The notes under the pieces were generated by a model, which was not told the DNA's origin, did not search any database, and worked only from the letters and a program-made list of their open reading frames with translations. DNA of 64,000 nucleotides. Source: Anaspis maculata (lineage: Eukaryota > Arthropoda > Insecta > Coleoptera > Scraptiidae). Made by a program: the position numbers and the translations under genes. Location of the stretch: NCBI GenBank assembly GCA_949128115.1, contig OX421966.1:49907416-49971415 (forward strand), written 5' to 3'. Shown one piece after another: positions 25,601 to 37,600 of this stretch (positions within the stretch are counted from its first letter, which is position 1; the number at the start of each line of letters is the position of its first letter).

Positions 25601-28600
25601 CACAATTAAATTTCTTGCTATCATCGCTGGAACACCCCTGTATGTAGATTGTTGCGGCCGACCCGCAGTGTAAAAGAGGTGGGCGCGGTCATTTGACACC
25701 TTTTTTATTCATTTATTCAACGTCGGCCTATTTCCGCAACGAGGCCTAACACCGACACCGGTGAATGCTTTCCTCCACTATGCCGGAAATTTTGCCGAAC
25801 CCCTGTGTGTTCCAACACAGGGTAGGGATTTTAAACGACCACCAACATCGCATGGGGTCGGCACCATCGTTCGTATTTTCGTGCTATGCACCACACGGCG
25901 CGTCTTGCACTTAGCAAGCATTCCAACTAAATCAAAGAGCTTGTTTTGAAATGAAAATCCGAATGCCCACAGTGGGACTCGAACCCACGACTCCTGATGT
26001 GGCGGTCGAACGCTCTAACCACCACACCACAAGCTCCTCATAATTGAGTAATTGACACTTGATTTTCTCCTTTTAAGGAAAAAAAACTTACTCAGGACAA
26101 AAGTAAAGCCTGTGTGCAAAGTGCTAAAGTGAAGATGGAACACCTCTTCTTGTTTTTTTCAAGTTCATGTAAATGTGTAGTCCCACTTTTGATTCTACTA
26201 AATTTAACATACTCATCTGCATAGGTCATTACTGGATGAACAGCGCAAGGTGATTCGCTATCTGCAGTCAAACAACAATAGTTTTGAGTTGAGAGGTTGT
26301 TCTGTATGCAATAGGTATTTTGTAGCACAACCATACCATAAACCCCCACAATCATCGCGTATGTTGAAAACTGACCCATCTCGTACTGTTTTACTGTTTA
26401 TTTCAGCGACACATTTACCTATGTCGATTTGTCTGTCAAATATTTTTTTACCCTTTGATTTATTCCTAAACCATTCATATCAGACCTCGACCACATTTGA
26501 TATTCACGTATGACCTATGATGTTAGCACTAGAAGGGAGATAAAGTTTTTCGTTGTGATCTATTAGTAGAGTTACCACTACAAAACAATGCCAGGATGCA
26601 TCGATTTCGACTTTCGAAACCCCTTGAAAGCCCTTAAAAAACAAAACTGTATTCGGGGTAATTTTCAAATGTACATTTTCAACAAAAAAAAAACATTCAA
26701 GGTTAACTTTGGAAACAAAGTTTTCATGGATTGCTCATTCTGTCGACTGTCAATTGAGATTTAGATTATTCAGTAACTCAATAAGAGTTACCCACTCAAC
26801 GGATTTTATTTACAGATCATGGGCGATGGAACCAGGAAAATCATAACTTTGACCCACTCGGCACAAATGCGCCGTTTCACATCGGACTTGCTCAGGGTGC
26901 TCAAAGTTCAACCTCTGAAGCAGATCGCCATCACTAATTTTCCGGACGCTTACGAAAAAGTTATGAACAAACCATTCAACGCCGTCGACTACGGTCTGTG
27001 CACGTTCCTCGATTTGCTTGAGGAATTACCAGAGAACATTGTCGTGATAACGCAAAATGATAATAACGTTCTGATAGCTGTACCGAAGAGGGAACAGACT
27101 GCTAAGGTAGGTATTCAAGAATTCAAGTGGTGCATTCCTTCTCCATTGTTCTTACACTTTATCATCCTAAATTGGATTTTTTTCTCTACAAAACTTCCAC
27201 TGGAATGCCACTGGTATTGAACACGGTCCCCGATAACCTGGCAACCCAGTTATACAATTCCAGTTTCTAGCATTTTTTGTCTGGAAAACTAAGATACAAA
27301 TTCAATTTTCCGCAGATTGATGAGGTGAATTTTTTTTCTTCATATTTTGGCATCATTTTTCCAAGATTTTTGCACGCACTTTGGCACTGAATTAGTAGCT
27401 TTCTTTTTCAGAAAAACCGCATAAAACAGCTGTGTGAAATTGTATAACTGGCTGCCCGACGCTCACTGGTAATTGCTCCTTATTTACATTAGCGCTGCTG
27501 AAGTGACTTTTTCCTGCAATTGTAACTTGAAATAAACTTCGCAACAAATAAGAACGACTATTAAAAAAAATCGCATTGCCACATGTGATGAAACGAATGA
27601 ACATCCCCCCGGTTTGAATCCGTTGTTGAAACTTGATTTTTTTTTGCGTTCTTTATACCCTGGACATACTAGAAAGAGGAAGCTCAATGATCATTAACGG
27701 ATCGTCATTCGATGCTGTCGCGCCCTTGCTGTCGCGGCGACAGCAAGGGGAAAAACAATGACTTTTTTGGTTAATAATCATTAAAAGCACCAACGTAATT
27801 ACGTTTCCCTTAGTGTCACCAAGACAGCAAGGGAAGTTGAATGACGATCCATCGTTAATGATCATTAAGCTTTCTACAGGGTGGTCCAGGTTATAGTAGC
27901 AATAATTCACCATTCGATAGTCCATCAGAAACTATGTCGACATGCATAATTTAATTTTTTTCTAAAACGCTTCCTAAGAGAGATACAGCTCTCCAAAGTT
28001 CAGTTTTTAAAACCTTCTTTTTGCAATAACTCTCAAGTCTTCGAAGCGATTCTGACCAACTTTGGTACAAATAGTTACGGAATAAATATCCAGCACTTGA
28101 CGTAGATAACTTTTGTCAAAATTGTCCAGTGGCGTAGATATGGGAGAGTTGTTTTACTTTTCACGCCCTATTCTCTACGCCACCGAATATTTTTGGAAAG
28201 CTATATTTTTTTCGAATTCCTTGTTCAATTTAGAAAAAAAAGTTACTCCTGTAAAATTTTGATTAGAGGCTTGTTTTTAGAGATATTTGGGTTTTAAACT
28301 TCTCGAAATCGCCACTTTCCAGAGCCCAAATTGTTTTTTTTTTCTGGAAACGCCTCGTTTCTTAGCAAAAAATGGCAGTAAATCAACTTAAACGACCTAG
28401 AAAACTTATTCCAGTTGAGGAATCATGAGTTTTCTTGGATTTTAATTTCTAGGCCTTCGAAAATCGCGATTTCGAAGCGTTTTCCAAAGTTTCAAACCCA
28501 AATATCTCGAAAATGCAGCCTCTAATCAAAATTTCACAAGAGTAACTTTTTTTCTGAATTAAACAAGGAATTCAAAAAAAGTATAATTTTCCAAAAATAT

Positions 28601-31600
28601 CCAGTGGCGTAGAAAATAGGGTGGGAGAAGTTGAACAATCCTCCGGTACCTACGCCACTGGACAATTTTGACAAAAGTTATCTGAGTCAAGTGATGGGTA
28701 TTCATTTCATAAGTATTTGTACCAAAAAAGGTGAAAATCGCTTTGATGACTTGAGAGTTATTGCAAAAAGATGATTTCAAAAACTGAACTTTGAAGGGCT
28801 CTAGTTCCCTTAGGAAGCGTTTTGGAGAAAAAATAAATTATGCATGTCAACCTAGTTTTCAATGGACCATCGAATGGTGAGTTATTGCTACTATAACCTG
28901 GACCACCCTGTATAGTATGTCCAAGGTATACAGGGTATTCGGGTCTGGTTATTACAAACTTTGAGGGATGATTCCCCATCAAAAATAAAGCCGAAAGAAC
29001 AGGGTGTTGAAGTTGACTTTTTTAAATGGTTTTTTCACCGTAACTTTTGAACCGTTGGACCAATTTTAATCAAATTTGAACCAAAGTTCAGTCAAATAAG
29101 TCTCCATCGAATAATTATACCACAATCCATCAAAAATTTCTGGGGGCGTAGATAATAGAGAACTGTCCCCTATTCTCGTCCCTATTTTTATCTTCCCTAA
29201 ATATTTTAAATTGTTGACATTTTCGGATTCTACGTTCAATTTAGAAGAAAAAGTTACTCTTGCAAAATTTTGATTGAAAGCTTCGTTCTCGAGATATTTG
29301 GGATTGAAACATTGGAAAACATCTCGAAATCGCCACTTTCCTGGACCCAAAAATCAAAATTCAAGAAAACTCATGATTCTTCAACTGGAATAAGTTTTCT
29401 GGGTGTTTTGAGTTGATAAACCGCCATTTCGGTCAAGAAACATGGAGTTTTTCAGAAAAAAACAACAATTTGGGCCCTGGAAAGTGGCGATTTCGTGTTG
29501 TTTTCCGATTTTTCAAACCCAAATATCTTAAAAATGAAGCCTCTAATCAAAATTTTGCAAGGGTAACTTTTTTTTCTAAATTGAACGTAGAATTGGAAAA
29601 TATCAATGATTTTTAGAAATAATTAGGGGAGATAAAAATAGGGGCGAAAATAGGGGACAGTCTCCTATTATCTACGCCCCCAGAAATTTTTGATAAATTG
29701 TGGTGTTATTATTCGATGGAGACTCAGTTGACTAAACTTGAAATCGATCCAACGGTTCAAAAGTTACGGTAAAAAAAAACGATTTCAAAAAGTCAACTTC
29801 AACACCCTGTATCTTTTTAAGGAAGCATTCCAGGACCATGAGTTTTTTCTTCTTTCGGCTTTATTTTTGATGAGGAATCACCCCTCAAAGTTTGTAATAA
29901 CCAGACCCGAACACCCTGTATGGCTCCGAATATTTTTTTTGCGTGCATACTAATATTGGGCATCAAGTGCACGACAGTAGCGCCACGTGAAAAGACGAAA
30001 AACTGAATTTTGTTGTCAAATTTCTTTGGCCGAACGTCGTGCGGATGCGGAACAACGATTTAAATAACGATAAATGACAGCTTTGAAGAGATTTGAAGTC
30101 TCAAATTACACTTTACAAGTGATTTGAAATAAAAATTACCAAAATCCTGTAAAGCAGGTCACTTTTATTCTGCGCCTGAGTTGACGGAGTGACGTCATAG
30201 GATTAAAAAATAATATTTTTCAGAAAATCAGCGGAAAATGGATGCGCTTGTTTTACGATGTGAACAATTGAATCGGAAACTATGGGGGAACTCATTTGAA
30301 AAAACACCCCAATCCTCAATGTCATTGTACTAAACTGTAGTTGTAGTTTGTGGTTGTCAATTTTTAGGAAATCATGAGGACTAAGCAATTCGCGATTGAA
30401 GTGATAGACATACTGAGGCATTCCCCGTATTCCACCATGCTGTTCAACAAGTTTGTGCCAGCTTACCATCACCATTTCGGACATCAGTGTCGAGTTTCCG
30501 ATTATGGATTCAGCAAGCTAATCGAACTCTTCGAGGCCATTCCAGACGTCGTTAAGGTAAAGAAAATACTTTGATGTTGCGTTAGCGGCAATACAAAACG
30601 TGGATTTTTCTTTTCGATCTTCAGATACAAGAGATGGCAGACGGTGAACGAACGGTCGGTTTGACTCTGGCCCAGTCGCTCAAAGTTTTAGGCGGACAAA
30701 TCGTCGCAGTACTGACGAATTCCGGCAGCTCTTCTGTGCCCTTGGAGGATTTGCCAAGATTGTATTTGAGGGAGTGCGGCTACCAGCTGAAGCCCAGCAT
30801 GTACGACTGCGACACGGTGGCAGAGCTTATTGAAAAATTGTCAGATTATGTCCAGGTATGCATCTTGTTTCGCCTTGGGTTTTGCCAAAGAACAGCTATT
30901 CCATACAGAAGAAAGGCCTTGCGCCATTCACCCAGTATTCACACCATCATCGCGACGTGATGTACTCGTAGTGAGAATTTTTAAGATTACGTAGCGAAAA
31001 TAGGAAAACGTGAGCTTCATTGGAGTGAAATTTCCCGCAGTCGATAAGGAACGTCGTCTCTACTGGTTGGTGGCTCTTCGCTAATGCTGTTAAGTTGGTG
31101 GTTCGCTAATGCTGTTGAGTTGGTGGTTCGCTAATGCTGTTAAGTTGGTGGTTCGCTAATGCTGTTAAGTTGGTGTTCTTCGCTAATGCTGTTAAGTTAG
31201 TGGTTGTCACTGAAGAAAATGATGCCCAAGCGCAGCAATAAATACAAAAGAAAATAAAATGAAAATGCCTACTGCCCAATCGCCCCAGCAGGGTTGAGAA
31301 AACTTTCTTAGATGGACATAAACTTATGGACTTGGATTGCACAGAGCAAGAAACGCGAGTGAGTGCACTCTGTTGACAGATTTGCTCAACATGATACCAT
31401 GTTGTATCTCCATTTCTTGTTCTCAGATGATGTGATTTTGTGGCGGGAAGTTCCCTTTATCCCTAAATAATCCCTAATATAGGACGCGATGCGTGATGGC
31501 TTTCCAATAGCTAATTTGTCGCATCCATTTGAAGGATACTTCATTTACCTTTACTTTGATATTTCAATAACCCTCCATTAGCATCGCACCATTCGTACCA

Positions 31601-34600
31601 ATAACATTTTTTCATAGCTCTCTTTTATAAAAAAGCGGTACTGAAGAAAATGGTAAAATGCCCACTCTCCAGAGACGCTTCTGATGCTCACCACTGAAAA
31701 ATGAATACTACCTACTCGAGCTTATGCTTGAACAGCAAGCAGATATGAAAAAGAAGATTCGCGTTTCTTGCTTTTTGCAATCCAAGTCTAAGTTTATGTC
31801 CATCTACGGAAGTTTTCTCTACCTAGGGCCATTGGGCATTAAGCATTTTCATTCCATTTTCTTTTGTATCTGTTACCGCGCTTGGGCATCATTTTCTTCA
31901 GTGGCAACCACCAACCTAACAGCATTAGTGAAGAGCCACTGGCCATTGGAAAAGATTTATCGACCGCAGCAAATTTTCACTCCCCGGAAACTCACGTTTT
32001 CTTATTTTCGTCACGTAATCTCGGAAATTTCTACTCACGCATACATCACGTCGCGATGGTGACAACTGTCACACAGCACATCTAGACTACTGGCTGCCAA
32101 GACATTAGCATCGTATCATTCGTACCAACAACACAATTTTCCATAGCGTACTCTAATAAAAAAGCGGTACTGGAGTAAATGGGATTAAGATGCCCACTCC
32201 CCAGGTGATCTTCTGATCCTCACCACTGAATAGTGAATACGACCTACCCTAGCAAAAAAAGTGAAACAGCAAGCAGGTATGAAAAAGGAGATACATACAA
32301 GATATGAACAAGTATCATGTTGAGCAAATCTTCCAACAGAGTACACTCACTCGCGCTTCTAGGTTTCTGCAGTCCAAGTCTATATAAGTTTATGTCCATT
32401 TAAGAAGTTTTCTCAACCTAAAGGGGGCTATTGGGCAGTGAGCATTTTCATTCCATTTTCTTTTTGTATCAATTTCCGCGCTTGGGCATCTTCTCTTCAG
32501 TGGCAACCAATAACCTAACAGCATTAGCAAAGAGCCACCGACCAGTAGAAAAGATTTTTCTTATCGAACGCAACAAATTTTCACTCCCAAGAGACCCGCG
32601 TTTTCCTACTTTCGCCACGTAATATCGAGAAATTTTACTTAAACGTACATCATGTCGTGACGACGGTGACATCTGTCACACAGCACATCCAGACTACTGG
32701 ATATTCATTTTATTTTGTATTTATTGTCGCGCTTGGGCATCATTTTCTTCACTGACAACCACCAACCTAACAGCATTAGCGAAGAGCCACCGACCAGTAA
32801 GAAAGATTTCTCTTATCGACAGCTGCAACTTTTTACTCCCAAGAAACTCACGTTTGCCTTTTTTCGCCACGTAATTTCGAATTTTTTTATCCAAGCGTAC
32901 GACACGTCGCGATGACGATGACAACTGTCACACAGCACATCTAGACTACTGATTGCCAAGCATAAGCATCGTACCATTCGTGCTAGCAACACAATTTTCA
33001 ATGGTTTACTTTAATAAGAAAAGCGTTACTAAAGAAAATGGAATGAAAATTCCCACTTTCCGGAGGCCCTTCTGATGCTCACCACTGAATACCGAATACC
33101 ACCTACTCTAGCTTATACTTGAACAGCAAGCAGGTATGAAAAAGGAGATTCATACAAGAAATGGACAAGTATCATGTTGATCAAATCTTCCAACACAGTG
33201 CACTAACTCGCGTTTCTCGCTTTGTGCAATCTAAGTCTACAGGCTGTCCGTTTTTCGAGGCTAAGCATGGAGGCTAAGCATGGGTATCTCGCTTATCTTT
33301 AGGGATACAGAGTCGGTTAAATTAGAAAAAAGTTGCGATTTTCATGATGATCAATGATCCAAAATGGTATTTGACTTGTCAGTTTTAGTTTTCGAGATAT
33401 GTATTGAGAAAAAAAAGAAATTTGTAATTTTTGTTTTTTATTTGGAAGTGAAACTTCTATTCTCGCGCCTAGATCACAACACACCACTAACGCAGAACCA
33501 CACATGGGAGTGAAATTGCTTCATAGCATCAGTGGTTGTAACGAACGCCTGTAACGATGTGCTGTAACGTTGTCTTGTCTGACCTTGGGGTGACCAGCGT
33601 CGTCCCAGGAAATGAAAGAATAAGCTGTTGCAGCGTTCGCAACGCAGCGTTCGTTTCTATTTTTTACTAATCGCCGACACTGGACTGCTCTTCGTGTTGT
33701 CGTACTGTTGGCCCGACAAGAATGGCTCTCGACTTGGCTTGAATAGATTCGAGCGGATGTGATTTATTATAGGGATAGGGGGGTATATTCAGGGCCGGGC
33801 CTAGCAGGCGTGCAGTGCGTTCCGGCGCGCAAGCGAGTACGGCAGGCGGCAAGTCATAGGGGCGGTAATATAATAATTAAGTTGAATTTCGAAGGATTTT
33901 TTTCATTTCCGCATTTGGTGGGGCTCTTCACTGCCAAGCGCAGCGAGAAAAGAAATAAAAGAAGTCTAATCGTGAAAAAATCATGTCGAAAGTACTCTGC
34001 CCTTTGAGTGACTAATAATAATAATAATAAGATTGATAATAAGAAAAACAAGATGATACAAACCGTGAGGGAGCGGAGCGGGAGTACGAAAAGAACACCT
34101 CTTCGAACGTTGTTTGCTGATTGATTCATATGTATAGAAGTTTCCCTTCTTCCAAGGGTGACTATGGTCACGCACTTGCGTTTTTCTTTATTTGAAAAAC
34201 GGTTGAAGGTAGCCCGTTCTAATTAAGACATTGTGAAGGCACTTTTTCAAGGGAAATTCAATGTTGCCAAAATCTTCATTCTAGCTTTCAAAACAACCTA
34301 GATATGACATTCAACTTTTTTTTCTCTTATGGGCACCATACTGTATTTTGACATTTTTCAATACAATATTTTTTTCTGGTTACAACGATGTGTCACATGC
34401 CACTGTTGAATTCATGCTTTTGAGCATATATTTTTTTTAAATTTTTCAAAGAGTGCTTTGGAAACAAAATCAGCACCGACAATAAAAAACGTAAATGTTA
34501 AACATTTATTCAACAGTGACATGTGGCAGATCGTTGACCTGAAAAGAATACCGTATTCAAAAATATCAAAATCCAATATGGCGCCCATTAGAGAAAAAAG

Positions 34601-37600
34601 TTGAATGTCGTATCTCGGTTCCTTTGAAAGCTAGGATAAAGATTTTGGCAGCTTTGAATTTCCCTTGAAAAAGTGCCCTGATAATGTCTAGACTAGAAAA
34701 GGGGGGCACCTTCAACCGTTTTTTGTATGAAAAATAAAAACAAAAACTCAAATTCCTGTTTTTTCACGATATCTCAAAAACTAAAATCGATACGTCAAAT
34801 TTCTTTTTGGATCATTAATCGTCATGAAAATGCGCAACTTTTTCTTAATTTAACCGACTTTGTATCTCTCAAGATAAGCGAGATACCCATGCTTAGCCTC
34901 AAAAAACGGACACCCTATACAGGGTGGTCCAGGTTTTAGTCGACAAACTTTGCAGGCTGATAGAGGATAAAAAAAGAAGTCGACTCACCCCAAAAAGTAC
35001 GTAGCTAAAATGTATATTAAAGAAGTTACAGGCCTTCAAAGTTGCATAAAAAAATTGTTTTTTTCTTTATAACTTTTTGAACAGTTTAACCGATTTCGCT
35101 CAAATTTTGCACATATGGTTAACAAACACGTCCACAGTGATTTCTTGGAAAAAATTCTGTTTGAATGGCGCAGTGCCGTAGAAATGGGGGGGGTCCTTAC
35201 CCTCTTACCCCCGTACTTTCTACGCCACTGGATATTTTGGAAAACCGTTGAAAGTATTGAATTTGGCGTTCAATTCTGAAGAGAAAATTGGCGTGTCATT
35301 GCTACATTTGAAGCAGCAGTTTCGGAGATATTTGAGTTTAAAGGTTCAAAAACACCGAATTCCGCAAATGTTTCAAAATTCGAGCAAGCTTTGATCCATT
35401 CACTTTCAACTTTTTTTTAATGCAAAGTTTGTTGATCCATAATTTAGCTCATGAGACATTGGAAATTAGTTGTGAAAATTCCTTATTTCAGTAACAATTA
35501 AATATTCAATAGGTACTATATCCACTTACTGATAGTTGGGAAGTTTAGTAAGAACAAGAACCAAGGGCCCTTTGTTTCTTATTGGTCATGTTACTGAAAT
35601 TATGAATTTCCACAACCAATTTTCAATTTCTCATGAGCTAAATTATGAATCAACAAACTTTGCATTGAAAAAAAAGTTGAAAGTGAATGGATCAAAGCTT
35701 GCTCAAATTTTGGAACATTTGCGGAATTTGGTGTTTTTGAACCTTTAAACTCTAATATCTCCGAAACCGCTGCTCCAAATGTAGCAATAATACCCCAATT
35801 TTCTCTTCAAAATTGAACGCTAAATTCAATACTTCCAACGGTTTTCCAAAATATCCAGTGGCGTAGAAAGTAGGGGGGTAAGAGGGTAAGTACCTTCCCA
35901 TTTCTACGGCACTGCGTCATTCTGACAAAAAAATTTCAAAAAAATCACTGGGGACGTGTTTGTTAACCATATGTGCAAAATGTGAGCGAAATCGGTTGAG
36001 CTGTTCAAAAGTTATACAGAAAAAAACAATTTTTTTATGCAACTTTGAAGGCCTATAACTTTTTTAATATGCATTTTAGATATGTACTTTTTGGGGTGAG
36101 TCGACTTCTTTTTTTATTCTCTATCAGCCTGCAAAGTTTGTCGACTAAAACCTGGACCACCCTGTATACAGGGTGATTCATGAGTGACCTTACATAGGCT
36201 AATGGGAGATAGAGGACTTCGAGGCGAGTCAGGGTCCACTGAAGAAATTTTGTTTTCTCCATTGGTTACGAAGATACAGGGTGTTTTGTGTGTTTTGTAT
36301 GAAACTTTGATGAGCGATATTTCTGAAACGGCTAGAGATACTTTCTTGAAATTCACCAGTAATATTTCTCTATTGAAACTTACCCTGAAGCCATACTGGG
36401 TAAGTCAAAATCCAGGGCCGGGATTGAAAAAATGTGCCCCTTATTTATTTGATCAAAAAGTAGATTTTCTGACCGCTTTTCTAAAAAACTGCTATCGGAT
36501 TCGGAAAGCTAAGGAAAAATGCTTTAAGAATCACTCTTTTATTCAGATGGCACACCTAAACCGTTTCGACAAAAAAATTGAAAGTGAAATTTATGGGTAA
36601 GTTTCCATTTTTGACCGGACATAATCGACTCATTGTTTGATTGAATTCATTCAAATTAATTTTTTAGCTTGTCTCTGTGGAATAGAAGGGCTTGGTAGGA
36701 AGAAAAATTCCATAGCCGAAGATTTTTTTTTAACGACCAAATCGAGTCCAATTTTGGTTTCACTCTCGATTTTGTCATAAGAAAAATTGTCGGCTCTGGA
36801 ATTTTTCTTTCAACCAAGCTCTTCCATTCAACAGGGACAAGCCAAAAAAATGAATTTTGATGAATTCAATCAAACAATGAGTCGATTTTGTCCGGTCGAA
36901 AATGGGAACTCACCCACAAATTTTACTTTTAATTTTACTGTCGAAACGGTTTAGGTGTGCCATCTGAATTGAAGAGTGATACTTGAAGCATTTTTCCTTG
37001 ACTTTTTGAATCCGATAGCAGTTTTTTAGAAAAGCTGTCAGAAAATGTACTTTTTGATGAAAAAAAAAGGGGCACCTTTTTTCTAGCCCGGCGCTGGATT
37101 TTGACTTACTCGGTATGGCTTCGGGATGAGTTCCAACAGAAAAATACTACTGGTGAATTTCAACAAAATACCTCTGGCCGTTTCAGAAATATCGCTCATC
37201 AAAGTTTCATACGAAACACACAAAACACCCTGTATCTTCGTAACCATTGGAGAAAATAAAATTTCTTCAGTGGATCCTGACTCGCCTCGAAGTCCTCTAT
37301 CTCCCATAAGCCTATGTAAAGTCACTCATGAATCACCCTGTATAAAGGTGCGTTCAGTCAGCTTATTTAGCCCCAAGTTTTAATTTTAGCTGTAAGAGCT
37401 GCATCGCTTTATGGCTGTTTTGAAGAGGCTGGTTCGTAAGAACCAATGGGCGTCGCTGCGCTTGCGACTAAAATTAAAACTTGCGGCTAAATAAGCTGAC
37501 TGAACGCACCTTCTATTTATGTTCATTTAAGGAAGTTTTCTCAACTCCACGGGGGCCATTGGGCAGTTGGCATTTTCATTCCATTTTCTTTTTTATTTAT

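Noticed and set aside
25940..26040. Apparent tRNA gene on the minus strand
   Set aside because: A- and B-box-like words are present but no proper acceptor stem closes, and the sequence continues into a body and A tail shared with 40184-40523. It is a SINE head.
31078..31205. CRISPR-like array
   Set aside because: The 25-bp units are directly adjacent without spacers; it is a minisatellite in an insect intron.
36184..36600. 138-codon open frame as a gene
   Set aside because: It runs along an arm of element F4; the related copy at 52.8 kb does not keep it open.
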